Below, piece after piece: positions 28,448 through 38,373 of a stretch of DNA of 64,000 nucleotides. Where the stretch lies: assembly GCA_001970955.1 (NCBI GenBank), contig MPUH01000134.1:33708-97707 (forward strand), read 5' to 3'. Position numbers and translations under genes: made by a program. Position 1 is the stretch's first letter, and each line of letters begins with the position of its first letter. The DNA comes from Stentor coeruleus. Lineage: Eukaryota > Ciliophora > Heterotrichea > Heterotrichida > Stentoridae. The notes beneath the pieces were generated by a model. The model saw only the letters and a program-made list of their open reading frames with translations. It searched no databases and was not told the origin of the DNA.

Positions 28448-29242
28448 TTTATATTATAACAAAAAAATATCTATGATGATAAGTTTGTACTTGAGATTTT
28501 TTATTAGTATTGGGATTCGGATTCTGATAAAATTGAGTTTTTATGTTTTGTTGATAAGAAGATTATTTAAGTCATATATTACTATAGTTATTGACTGTCA
28601 TAAATTTTGACAATATTATAATATAATGCAAAGCATATTAAGAATGGCTTAAAATATTAATAAAAAGTTGTTATTTTTGAATTATGAGGATTTTTTAGCT
28701 TATGATTGTAAAAATTCGAAAACTTTTATGGAGTATGTGTTAGATTAAAATTATTAAATTGTATAGAATTATTGAGAATACAGATAATACTAGGTTGAGG
28801 AAGGAAGAAGGAAAAGTCTCCTGCAAAAAATCATAAGGTGGTTATTTATATAAAAGATTTAGGGTGGGTAAAAAAATAAGGTTTTGATTAATTTAAGNAA
28901 AGATTTAGGGTGGGTAAAAAAATAAGGTTTTGATTAATTTAAGTAGGAAATTATTAAGTTTTTATATTGAAGTTTATTAAAAGCATGTGATAAAATTTAA
29001 GAAATCATATCATATCATAACCTAATACACAATATAAATATAAATCATATAAATAATATATATAGCACATTCTAACAATAAAATCCAACATCAATAATTC
29101 CATACCAACACATCCAATCCTTTTTACAAAACAAAAACCTTAAAGCATACCAATCACAACCCATTAAACATCTTCACAGCCTTTCAAATTAAAATTTCCA
29201 TAAAATTCACTACCTAAAAAAATTCATAAAATATTGAAAAAT
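28448..29242. other. intergenic, contains an N gap
   Basis: About 795 bp without a gene. The N at 28898 is flanked by identical 45-bp copies (28853-28897 and 28899-28943), so the true spacer is probably 46 bp shorter. The part nearest 29242 is A/C-rich, G-poor. Confidence 0.6.
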
Positions 29243-31324
29243 TTAAAGCCTAGTCACCATTGACACTTCTATCATTTTTTCCATCTCACTTGTAGTAGGA
29301 ACAAATTCAAACTCTGGTGGCTGATTATTACAAACATGCATAATAACAGTCTTAAACAATTTTCCTTCAGACAAATTTCTAATCATTTTATCATATTCCC
29401 TTAATTTTTTCCTATACTTCATCATGCAATTTTTATAATAATCTCCAAGAATTTTATCTCTTATATGCATAGGTATTGCTACAATATCAAGACTTTGTCT
29501 TTTTCTATCTTCTTTTTTACTTCCTTTTCTAAAAAGCATACATTCACATACAACACCCCACATTTTAATTAATTCTTTCATACGACTTTCTTTTCTAGAT
29601 AAATATTTCCTTGTATTTCTTTGAATCATTATAACGCTTTTATAAAAATGTGAGAATTTTCTAAAGACAACTTGAGCATGTGATGCTTGTTTTATAGAAG
29701 ATATTATCTCATAACCATATCCAAAACATTTTTCAATGTCTTTTGTGCTTCCTCTATAAAAAGCTAATAAATTTCTTGATCTAAATAAAGCAGCTTCATC
29801 AGGTTTTAGGTTTAGAGTATAGTTTTTATAGACAGTTTGGATTTGTATTGCTTTTAAACTCATTGAAATTCTTCTTAAACGTTTATTTTTTTCTGTTTTT
29901 ATTATGTTATAAATTGCTTGAGCACTTGTAAAAAAAGATATTAATTCAAGCCAATTACTTGAAAACTGATTTTTTTCAGTTTTTACTTTAGATTCTTGGG
30001 CTTTGATTCTTTCCATTTTTAATCGGAGAGTTCTTTTGTTTACTGAATCTAAAGCTTTGCTTTTTTTTATTTCGAAAAGTTCTTTTTTCTTTTGAAGAAT
30101 CTGCTCACGACGGGTTTTCCAGTCAGCACCACGAATTGTGAATATATTAATTTTATCGATAAAGTCTATTGATTTGTGTTTGTTTGCTGCTATGAAATTT
30201 TTTTTTAGTCTAGGCTCAGATTTTGTTATATTTTTGATTGTTTCTTTGATGGTATCTTTGATTGGTTCTTTGATGGTATCTTTGATGTTATCTTTGATTG
30301 TTTCTTTTGTGGTTTCTTTTGTTGTTTCTTCAACTTCTTCATCAATTTCTATTGGTTCTTGTGAGTTTATTCTGATTGACTGGCGTTTAAGTTTTTTTTG
30401 TTCTTGAAGGCTGATAATTTGATGCCCAAACGCGATTGAGATTTTGAATTGACTTTCCTCAAATGCTTTTATGCCTAAATATAATAAATCATATTTAAAC
30501 AGTGTGCTAGAATCTCTAATCTCAAAATAATCAGACATGAAAACTTTTTCATAATTTGTAGGCCCTGGTTCCTGTGTAGCTGTAGATGCATATATATACA
30601 ATTTCCCTTTATTTCTCTTAATTTTTATTGAAAGAGGCACTTTCCTATGTTTCATATAAATTTTAAAAAATTTCAGTTTACTTTCAGATATCGTCACTTC
30701 AGTAATCTCATTTTCTTGAAGAGTTGTATGAGTTTTCAAGCTTTTTGGTGATACAACTTCATTTAGATTATCTATAAGTTTAGAAAATTCTCTATCTGTT
30801 GGTAATGTCGTTTTTGAAGCAATTTCAGGTAAAGGTTTGAATTTTTTATATTCAACTTCAATAGGAGTTAAGAACGAGTTTATAATTTCATTTTGTCTGG
30901 CTGAAAAGTCGCTTATGGTTTTTGGCCTTGTTAAATTTGTGATAACTTTTGAATCAGAAGAGCTACTATGGAAGACTGCTGAATTTTCTGACTTTTTGTT
31001 TTTGGATTTTGAGAAACCTGAGTCTGTTGTTGAGTTAAATGGGTTAAGTGAAGAAATAACTGTTAATTCCTTACTATAATCATTTGAATTAGGCTTGTTT
31101 TTAATTTCGGATTTATATTTTTGTGGCATGGTTTCCTGTATGGCTTTCGAGTACTCTAGAAAGCCTTTAGTTGATGATTCAGAATAAACGCTAAAATGCC
31201 CATTTTCAGGTATTCTTGAAGTGTTTTCAATAGTAAAAGGAGTTAGTTTTATATCAGGAAACACAGGAAGAGATCTTGTTGAGCTATGACGAATCTTGAA
31301 ATCCGTATATTTGTTCATCGGCAT
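29243..31324 (-). CDS. IQ-motif protein with TIKE-type repeats
   Basis: 693 residues, no enzyme domain recognised. The N-terminal ~330 residues are Ser/Thr/Lys-rich. Then comes a run of roughly four-residue units (KETIK, DNIK, DTIK, EPIK, DTIK, ETIK; about 330-365), followed by long basic helices. An IQ-like calmodulin-binding segment (VIMIQRNTRKYLSRKESR) lies near 570. The C-terminus ends EMEKMIEVSMVTRL. A calmodulin-binding structural protein is plausible. The start MPMNKYTDFK is the first ATG in frame. Confidence 0.7.
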   Translation of the reverse strand: MPMNKYTDFKIRHSSTRSLPVFPDIKLTPFTIENTSRIPENGHFSVYSESSTKGFLEYSKAIQETMPQKYKSEIKNKPNSNDYSKELTVISSLNPFNSTTDSGFSKSKNKKSENSAVFHSSSSDSKVITNLTRPKTISDFSARQNEIINSFLTPIEVEYKKFKPLPEIASKTTLPTDREFSKLIDNLNEVVSPKSLKTHTTLQENEITEVTISESKLKFFKIYMKHRKVPLSIKIKRNKGKLYIYASTATQEPGPTNYEKVFMSDYFEIRDSSTLFKYDLLYLGIKAFEESQFKISIAFGHQIISLQEQKKLKRQSIRINSQEPIEIDEEVEETTKETTKETIKDNIKDTIKEPIKDTIKETIKNITKSEPRLKKNFIAANKHKSIDFIDKINIFTIRGADWKTRREQILQKKKELFEIKKSKALDSVNKRTLRLKMERIKAQESKVKTEKNQFSSNWLELISFFTSAQAIYNIIKTEKNKRLRRISMSLKAIQIQTVYKNYTLNLKPDEAALFRSRNLLAFYRGSTKDIEKCFGYGYEIISSIKQASHAQVVFRKFSHFYKSVIMIQRNTRKYLSRKESRMKELIKMWGVVCECMLFRKGSKKEDRKRQSLDIVAIPMHIRDKILGDYYKNCMMKYRKKLREYDKMIRNLSEGKLFKTVIMHVCNNQPPEFEFVPTTSEMEKMIEVSMVTRL
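30231..30335 (-). repeat. short tandem repeat coding TIKE/TIKD units
   Basis: About eight imperfect 12-bp units (variants of TTTGATGGTATC on the plus strand) encode the charged TIK[ED] repeats of the IQ protein. Confidence 0.75.
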
Positions 31325-32250
31325 ATTATTTATATTTGGTTTTTTTCATGTATTTTATTTATTCTTAAAATTTCGCTGTATTTTCATATACTCATAAAAA
31401 AATCTATCTATGCTAAAAAAATAAAATTTTGAGATTTTACTTGAAGATTTATATTATAAGGGGATTTTTTGAATAAAAGGCTATATTTATCTGATTTTAC
31501 TGAAAGTATTATTGAGTCGAGTAATTTAGATAACAAAAATTTAAACGTTAAGCTAATTAGGTTGAATAATGAAAAAGTTTCGATTGGAAATATGAAATCT
31601 AGAAGGCTTAGGATTGATTTTATTTTAAAAATTAAGATGGGAAATGAAAAAGATTAAAAGAGAGATTATGAAAGGATTAAAGGAAATTATTTTTCAGAAT
31701 ATTTGGTTTAAGATTAAAGTGAGTTTATGGCTATTCAAGTAATTTTTGTCAGAAAAAAGATAAGTTGTGTGAGAAAATGTACTGAAAAAAAATTTAATTT
31801 TTTGGTTTGGTTTTAATATACACTTGATAATTGTTTATAATGTATATTATTGAAACTTAAAACTATTTAAAATTTAATAGCTTTTTAGTGTAGAGGTAGG
31901 AAAAGTGTAATTTTAGAATTTTTCTTTATTATTTTCCAAGAAAATGATTCCCTGTAATCAAATCATAGTAAAAATACTTTCTCATCAACATCAACCCTAT
32001 AACCTATAAAAACCATTACAACCTTCTCACTAAAATACTCATTATATTATATACCCTTCTTCACAACTATATCATATAACCATATACCAAACTTCTATAA
32101 CCTTTTACCAATTCTCCAATATCCTATAAAAAAATAAACTATATAACCTTATCTAACTTTATATGTTTTAATATAAATCTCTAATACCTAAAACCATGAT
32201 AAAAATCTAATCAAAAATTTTTAATATATAAATAATTACAAAAACTATCA
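31325..32250. other. divergent intergenic with composition switch
   Basis: About 926 bp between two 5' ends. The left half is G/T-rich and the right half A/C-rich on the plus strand. A readable tract from 31445 lacks an ATG and is broken by several TAA; it is probably a by-product of the purine-rich composition. No gene supported. Confidence 0.5.
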
Positions 32251-33066
32251 ATGAACTCTTGGGAAACTGAATTCATGGCATCATTAGAATCGAAAAACGA
32301 AAGCAGAGCGATAGAAATTTTAAGGTCAGGGTTTCCAATAAACTATCAAATCCGTACTAGAGACCATCATGGGAATATATTACCAGGTTATACATACCCA
32401 TTACTTTTATGTGTTGAATTTGAGCTTTATGAAGTAAGTCATTTTCTCTTACAATCAGGTGCTAATGTTGATGCTTTTGATTGTTTAGGTCAAACGGCAA
32501 TACTTATAGGATGTTTAGTAGGGAATATTGATTTAATACGTTTATTGTTATCTTATAAAGCAAATATAGCGATAAGAGATTTTTCAGGAAATACAATGCT
32601 TCATTTGGCGGTTATTCGATCACATTTTCCAGTTTTAAGACTTTGTATTGAAGAGCTTAAGTTCCCTGTTATTGTGCAGAATAGTAAAGGACAACTACCT
32701 TTAGATATTGCTAGAAACAATCAAGAAACAAGCAAAAGTTTATCTGAGACCGAAAAAATCCAACAAGTTGTTGAGTACCTATGGAGGACACAAGAGGATT
32801 TCAAAAGAGAAAGGTCTAGAAAATATGAACAACACAGCTCTTATTTTATTAAACACCCTAGATTTTCACTTCAAGGACTTGCTAAAGTTCCAATTACTCC
32901 AACTGAACTAGGAGCAACATCTCCACAAGCGAAAAGGTCTTTAGAAAATTACTTAAATTCAAAGCATACTCAAATATTCAAATCTTTTACAGCAAAAGAA
33001 AATAATATTACAAGAATTAGTAGGTTTATTTCTGATACAAGGAGTACAAGCCCGTTTATGAAATAA
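32251..33066 (+). CDS. ankyrin-repeat protein
   Basis: 271 residues. Three to four ankyrin repeats fill about 10-160: YPLLLCVEFELYEVSHFLLQ, then SGANVDAFDCLGQTAILIG, LLLSYKANIAIRDFSGNTML and LPLDIARNN. The C-terminal ~100 residues are basic and Ser/Lys-rich without a domain. Ankyrin arrays bind proteins; the partner is unknown. Its 3' end faces the calmodulin-like gene across 40 bp. Confidence 0.9.
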   Translation: MNSWETEFMASLESKNESRAIEILRSGFPINYQIRTRDHHGNILPGYTYPLLLCVEFELYEVSHFLLQSGANVDAFDCLGQTAILIGCLVGNIDLIRLLLSYKANIAIRDFSGNTMLHLAVIRSHFPVLRLCIEELKFPVIVQNSKGQLPLDIARNNQETSKSLSETEKIQQVVEYLWRTQEDFKRERSRKYEQHSSYFIKHPRFSLQGLAKVPITPTELGATSPQAKRSLENYLNSKHTQIFKSFTAKENNITRISRFISDTRSTSPFMK

Positions 33067-33106
33067 TGTGTATGAAATAAGCTTATTATAAGTTGTTTAT
33101 ATGAAA

Positions 33107-33544
33107 TTATTCTAAAAGTCCCTTGATTAACTCTTCAACATTGATTCTCCCAGTTTTATTTTTATCAAAATGCTTGATGATCCTTTTGATTTCTTCTTGA
33201 TACAACGGTTCACCATCTCCAGATAAAATTTCTTTGAGTTCTTCTATTGATATAAACCCATCAGAGTTTTCTTGACATTTATTAAAAAGCCCAAGGATAT
33301 CTTCAGCATTTTTTTCATTCCCTATTTTGATGGTTTTATATAAAGCTACGAATTCTTCGAAATTCAAAACCCCATCAAAATCTTTATCAGCTTCTTCAAG
33401 AATTTCTTTAATATCAGCTTCAGTAGGATTAAGCCCAATTACTCTAACAGCAGTTGAGAATTCATTAGCATTAAGATAACCATTGTGATCTCGGTCTAGT
33501 ACATCAAAAACTTCTTTTAAGTTTTCATCTTTACACTTAAACAT
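33107..33544 (-). CDS. calmodulin-like EF-hand protein
   Basis: 145 residues, calmodulin size, with four EF-hands. Calcium loops: DRDHNGYLNANE (about 19-30), DKDFDGVLNFEE (55-66), CQENSDGFISIEE (third, with an altered first position) and DKNKTGRINVEE (fourth). It is too diverged from calmodulin to be the housekeeping copy; it may be a calmodulin-like or centrin-like sensor. The third loop may bind Ca2+ weakly. Confidence 0.9.
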   Translation of the reverse strand: MFKCKDENLKEVFDVLDRDHNGYLNANEFSTAVRVIGLNPTEADIKEILEEADKDFDGVLNFEEFVALYKTIKIGNEKNAEDILGLFNKCQENSDGFISIEELKEILSGDGEPLYQEEIKRIIKHFDKNKTGRINVEELIKGLLE

Positions 33545-33775
33545 TATAAGTATTTTTTTGAAATCATTAGGCTTATGGTAAATGTAAAATGAGATGTTGA
33601 TAAAGAATATTTAAAAAAAGTTATTATATGAGAATTGCTTTAGGTATTTGTAGGTTTTTATATGGGAATAATAATGGATGATGAGATTTATATGAAGTAA
33701 GAAATATTTATATATTATAATGTGTAATAGTATGTAATACTTGTAGGAGTTTTTATGTATAACTTAGTCTATAAG
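33545..33775. other. short intergenic spacer
   Basis: 231 bp, G/T-rich on the plus strand, as expected for the 5' flank of the minus-strand EF-hand gene. Nothing else seen. Confidence 0.4.
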
Positions 33776-34767
33776 TTAGGTTAAGAATTTTTCAGTCCAC
33801 TGCTCAACGGTAAAACCATCTTCACATACAGTCTGCATCTTTTTCCCAGCCTGTCTATATCTTACAACAGCCATATTCATTGTTTTTTGTAACCCTTCCA
33901 CCGCAAAGTTCCTAAAACTGATCATCTGCCCTTTATGAAGCAAATCCTCAACACCCAAAATTCCAAACTTATCATCAGTTACAAAAGCATTATCAAATCC
34001 TTTAACCTCATCAACAAATATCTTCTTCTCTTTAACCTTAAACAATTTCTATATAACCCATACAATAACACTATCTCTCATAACAGAAGGTTTTATAGTA
34101 AAAGGTGATATAACCGGATGTTCAAGTTCAGGTGTTATAATTTCTTTAGTTTCAGAATTCATAAAAAATATACTTGAAGTTTCTCCATCTAATATAATCC
34201 CAGAATATTCTTGTATATAATTATTAGATAAAAACATAAAATATGATGTTTGTGCTGGTATAGTATATAAATGTAGACTATTTAAAGTCTCATGACAAAT
34301 TTCAGAAAATGTTAGGGTAAAATCTTCAGCCTAGGTAAAATTACTTCTTTCCATAGGTTGATACGAATACAAATTTTATCTTTTTCGTCTTTGGATATTG
34401 AAGATATTAATGAGAAAAAAGCGTTTAAGGGTAAGCTCTGAATTTGTATTACGTCAAGTCCTAAAATACTGAGTTTGTTGTTTAGGAATTCGTGGTAGGC
34501 TCTTGGACGGAAAATCAGGTAAGATGGTTTTGCGTGAATGATCAAGTCGCACATGTGCATAAGTTGGCTGTTGGGTAGTGTGTAGAACTCAGAATCTTTG
34601 CTTGGGGATATCCATTTCCTTCCTAATTGACTATAAACTACCGAAGCATAACTCCCAGATCCAAGAACTTTAAAAGTTTCAATAGGTGTTGTTTTCATAA
34701 ACACCCTATAAGCTACTTTGCTAGCTGCTACACCTAAAGCCCCTAAACATAAAATTTTCGTCATCAT
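33776..34767 (-). CDS. unknown protein, three exons, hydrophobic N-terminus
   Basis: Three exons give 320 residues. The second intron (34049-34063) is a standard 15-mer, GTATGGGTTATATAG. The first (34331-34344) is GTAATTTTACCTAG, only 14 nt, but its removal is needed to keep frame and joins NLWKE to AEDFTLTFSE. The N-terminus (MMTKILCLGALGVAASKVAYRVF) is hydrophobic and then basic: a possible membrane anchor or organelle signal. The rest has no motif I recognise. It starts 22 bp after the stop of the coiled-coil gene at 34790. Function unknown. Confidence 0.7.
34049..34063 (-). other. 15-nt intron
   Basis: GTATGGGTTATATAG, phase 0, containing an in-frame TAG; joins DSVI to KLFKVKEKK. Confidence 0.85.
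34331..34344 (-). other. apparent 14-nt intron or 1-base error
   Basis: GTAATTTTACCTAG has proper GT and TAG ends but is one base short of the 15-nt norm. Removing exactly 14 nt restores the frame. One missing T in the TTTT run would make it a normal 15-mer but break the frame sum, so either the intron is 14 nt or there is a second compensating error. Confidence 0.6.
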
Positions 34768-34789
34768 TTTCTATTAATTATCCCTTATA

Positions 34790-36529
34790 CTAAAGGTTTT
34801 CTAATTTCGATTTGTAATTGGACAACACAGCTTTTTTGACTTTTAATTCACCATGGCTTCCTCTTAGCATTTCTTTCAGCACCTCAATTTGCTTATCCTT
34901 AACCTCAATTTCTTCGTTTATTTTAGCTAAAATTTCTGCTTCGATTGACTTCATTTTCGAGCTTAGTTTCTGCATTTGTTGTTTAAGAACCTCATATTTA
35001 TCTTCAACTTTCTGTTTTTCTCTAAGTTTATTGATGATTTCTGTATCTCTAACATTTATTTCTTGTTTAAGAACATCAAGTTGTAAAAGTAGTCTTGAAA
35101 TTTGTTTTTCTCGATTTGACATAGATGATACTGAAGCGTCTATAGGTTTGTATAACGATTTTTTTAATTCAGTGATTTTAGCTTTAAGTTCTTCAGTTGT
35201 CCCTGTAGTGTTTTGGCTTTTCTTTGTAAGTTCTTCAATTTTCTCTTGGTTTTCTGCTAGTTTTTTCTTAGACTTTTCTATAATCGATTCTTTTTTACTC
35301 GCTTCAGCATTTAAATCTTCTGATTTTTTCATCAACCCATTTGTCTGGTTTTTATAAAACTCTGATTGTTTTGATAAATACCCGATTCTTTCTTGAAAGA
35401 CTTCATTGTTAGATTTTATTCTTTCATTTATTTCTAACACCCAGGATTCTTTTATTGGGATCTTTTTTTCTTTGCTTTTCAATTCGATTTCTTTAAATTT
35501 AAGGTCGTTTAGTATTAAATGAAGTTTATATTGTGACCGATCTTCTAACTCTTTTTCTGCAACTGGCCTTTTTTCAAGCTTTTTAGCAGGGACAACTAAG
35601 GTTCTTAAAATTTTTTCTAGATTTTGAGCTGATTCTTCTTTTTGGAAATTCGGCACTGCATCTAAAGCTTCATTAATTTTTTCTTCAATATCTTTTAATA
35701 TTTTTAAATCTTTTTCTTTATTAGCAAAGAACTTCTGCATTCTTTTAAATCGTTTATAATACTTAAGAGACTTTTTCACATTCAAAAGGTGGATGTTTAG
35801 AATTTCTGAAATACGATTTTTTACCTCTTGGGCGTTTTCGATTTGTACCGTAGCTTCGACTACACGTTTATTTGACGGGCCGATTTCTTCATTGATTTTC
35901 CCGATTTTTTCATTGAATTTTGAGTTCATTTCTTTCATGATATTCATTTGAGATGAGATTTGCATTATATTATCTTTAACAGCCTGTATATCTAAATCCT
36001 TTAAAGTTATCTCCATTTTCAATACCTCATGTTTATCCAAATGCTTACTAATTTCTTCTTCCATCTTCTCCCTATTAGCAATAAATTCAGTATTAGTTTT
36101 TTTAATTTTCTCTTGTATTTCAATTATATTTTCTTCAATACTTTCTTTAACTTTCCCTTCTTCATATATCTCTTCATATACTTTTGACAGTTTCTGTTGA
36201 TTGACATTTTCCTTTTTTTCCTTTTTCAGTTTTAGGATTTCTTGGTTTAATTCTTGGGTTTGTATAAGCATTGAATTGATATATTTTTGTATAGCTTTAG
36301 ATACTAAGTGAGTTTCTTTATTAGACACAGAATCAAGCAGTCTTTGTCTTGATTCTATACGTAAATCAAGATCTTCTAATTGTGGATGAAGAAGTAAGGT
36401 AAAAGCTGTGCTGTAATCTTTTTCTTTGATTGTGGCTGCTGGTTTTTTGTTTTGGTGTAGGTCGGGTTTTGGAGTTAAGGACTTGGGAGGCGAATCGGTT
36501 TTGGTTGTGGGTTTCTTTTTACCAGGCAT
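34790..36529 (-). CDS. long coiled-coil protein
   Basis: 579 residues. After a basic Lys/Pro-rich N-terminus (MPGKKKPTTKTDSPPK) a region LLHPQLEDLDLRIESRQRLL leads into heptad-rich coiled coil from about 70 to the end, very rich in Glu, Lys, Ile and Leu. No motor, kinase or membrane domain. Such proteins in ciliates are often basal-body or axonemal components; this is inference. An N-flanked duplication overlaps only the first codon and the 5' flank. Confidence 0.8.
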   Translation of the reverse strand: MPGKKKPTTKTDSPPKSLTPKPDLHQNKKPAATIKEKDYSTAFTLLLHPQLEDLDLRIESRQRLLDSVSNKETHLVSKAIQKYINSMLIQTQELNQEILKLKKEKKENVNQQKLSKVYEEIYEEGKVKESIEENIIEIQEKIKKTNTEFIANREKMEEEISKHLDKHEVLKMEITLKDLDIQAVKDNIMQISSQMNIMKEMNSKFNEKIGKINEEIGPSNKRVVEATVQIENAQEVKNRISEILNIHLLNVKKSLKYYKRFKRMQKFFANKEKDLKILKDIEEKINEALDAVPNFQKEESAQNLEKILRTLVVPAKKLEKRPVAEKELEDRSQYKLHLILNDLKFKEIELKSKEKKIPIKESWVLEINERIKSNNEVFQERIGYLSKQSEFYKNQTNGLMKKSEDLNAEASKKESIIEKSKKKLAENQEKIEELTKKSQNTTGTTEELKAKITELKKSLYKPIDASVSSMSNREKQISRLLLQLDVLKQEINVRDTEIINKLREKQKVEDKYEVLKQQMQKLSSKMKSIEAEILAKINEEIEVKDKQIEVLKEMLRGSHGELKVKKAVLSNYKSKLENL

Positions 36530-36624
36530 TTTTTATGAGTTTATTAGAGATATGCGGATTATAAGATTTTTGGTTNATTTTTTATGAGTTTATTAGAGAT
36601 ATGCGGATTATAAGATTTTTGGTT
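36528..36624. other. single-N gap flanked by 48-bp direct repeat
   Basis: The N at 36576 separates identical copies 36528-36575 and 36577-36624, at the 5' edge of the coiled-coil gene. The gene itself is intact. Confidence 0.9.
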
Positions 36625-36827
36625 ATGGGAGAATAATAGAGGATATAAAATATTATTTGATGTGTTTAGGAAAATTTACGTTAGGATAATGTTAGTTTTA
36701 TGTTATAATTATTGATTGTTTGAGAATGTAGATTTTAGAGGGTGGAATTTTTTGTTGTTAGGGTTAATATAACCATCAACCTCATATTAAAAACTTCTCA
36801 CATCCCAAACTTCTCTCCATAAAAAAT

Positions 36828-37988
36828 TTAATTAATTCTTGATATATCATCAATACAAACATTAATCCCACAGTCTTCACATCTAAAACACCCACAAAAA
36901 GTTCTTTTCCAACAAACCATACATAAATTCCCATTATCATTTTCAAGACTGGGATTCCAAAACAAATAATGCCCTTTTCCACATTTAATCCCACTAAAAT
37001 CCTCAATAGCTTTAATAATCTCATCACCACATTTAAAACAATATCCTTCAAAGCATTCTCTACATAAATATCCAAATCCATCACAAATATTATCACATTT
37101 CAAACAACTGCACATTTTACCATTATTTTCTATAAACCCATCATACTTCATAACATTAAGATCATGATTTCTTCTACATTTAAACCCAGGATGGGCAACC
37201 ATACAAGCTAAAATTGATTCAGAACAATGAGTACATATGGAATAATCACATGAATTACAACTAAATGAGTTTTTATTAGAAACTTCATTGCATTTATTAC
37301 AAACAAAAGCAATCTCAGACCTTTTATAATGAAACAAAGGCTTTTTTTCTTTACAGATCAATAAATTCCTATTTGGTTTTAAACCTCTTTGTGTCCCACA
37401 ATGGAAACACATATAATATTCGCAACCTTTACAGCTCCAAGATGGTTCTTTTCTATATTTTTTACATAAAGCACATATATATCCACTTTTATTATAGGTA
37501 TGAAAATTTGGAGTCCATAAAAGCTCATGTGAATTTATGCAATTTTCTACACAAGCTTGCATACCTTCATTAACCCCACAATCTCTACACATGATTTTAC
37601 CACAATGTTTACACTTCCAAGCAGATTTCGAAAAGTAACTCAAACAAAAGTCACAACGAATGTTCCAATCACCGAATTTTTCATAGTGCCAAAATACAAT
37701 ATCTGTTTTCCATATATAAAAAGAGCCACATATGCATTTATATAACACATTTTCAAGGGTTTGGTTTGTTAAAGAGGCTTCTTCTTTGATACATGGACAT
37801 GTGTCTTTTTCTGATACTAAAATTTCTTGAATACGTTTTTCTGATATACTTGGTATGACTAGAGAATCTGAACTTGATATAGTGTTTATTGCTGGAGGGC
37901 TTAAAAGATCGATAGAACTACCCATTTTTTCCATAGAGATTGAATAATGGCTTTCATCTTGAAGGTTGTTCTTGCAGCAGTTCCCCAT
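36828..37988 (-). CDS. N-acylated Cys-rich zinc-binding protein
   Basis: 386 residues beginning MGNCCKNN, a strong candidate for N-myristoylation at Gly2 with palmitoylated Cys4/5. From about 65 to the end there are more than 40 Cys/His arranged as repeated CxxC...CxxC units, each about 45-60 residues (IRCDFCLSYF / CKHCGKIMCRDCG; CALCKKY / CKGCEYYMCFHCG; CNKCNEV / CNSCDYSICTHCS; CLKCDNI / CRECFEGYCFKCG; CMVCWKR / CEDCGINVC). Each unit resembles a C1-like/ZZ-like double zinc finger. No catalytic domain. A membrane-tethered zinc scaffold is the best guess; partner unknown. Confidence 0.8.
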   Translation of the reverse strand: MGNCCKNNLQDESHYSISMEKMGSSIDLLSPPAINTISSSDSLVIPSISEKRIQEILVSEKDTCPCIKEEASLTNQTLENVLYKCICGSFYIWKTDIVFWHYEKFGDWNIRCDFCLSYFSKSAWKCKHCGKIMCRDCGVNEGMQACVENCINSHELLWTPNFHTYNKSGYICALCKKYRKEPSWSCKGCEYYMCFHCGTQRGLKPNRNLLICKEKKPLFHYKRSEIAFVCNKCNEVSNKNSFSCNSCDYSICTHCSESILACMVAHPGFKCRRNHDLNVMKYDGFIENNGKMCSCLKCDNICDGFGYLCRECFEGYCFKCGDEIIKAIEDFSGIKCGKGHYLFWNPSLENDNGNLCMVCWKRTFCGCFRCEDCGINVCIDDISRIN

Positions 37989-38373
37989 TTAATAATTTTA
38001 TTATATACATATTTTTAGTAAGAAATATAAATTCAAGTTGTATCATAAGATTTGAGTAAAGTTATGCTTAGGATGCTTATGAAATTCATATGAGAATTTG
38101 TGATAATTTAATATTTACTGCTTCTGTATGATTATTTTACCATTTTTTTGGTATGGCCATATGATTATTTCAGGTTTTTTTTTTGGATAAAATCATTAAT
38201 TATAAGGATAGAAATTAGTTTAAAGTAAAATCAAGATTAATTTGAATATTTTTCAGATTCTTAATTTGTGTTAACTGGGTGCTAGGGTGTTGACTACTCC
38301 AAAATTTTATAGATTTTCTATTTGATATATAAAATCCATAATAAAAATTTTATATTTATATGAAAAGTTTTAA
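37989..38373. other. intergenic spacer
   Basis: About 385 bp of AT-rich DNA with no gene. Confidence 0.45.

Noticed and set aside
31469-31657. 62-codon plus-strand frame
   Set aside because: Starts with TTG, not ATG, and lies in a purine-rich 5' flank that gives protein-like text by composition.
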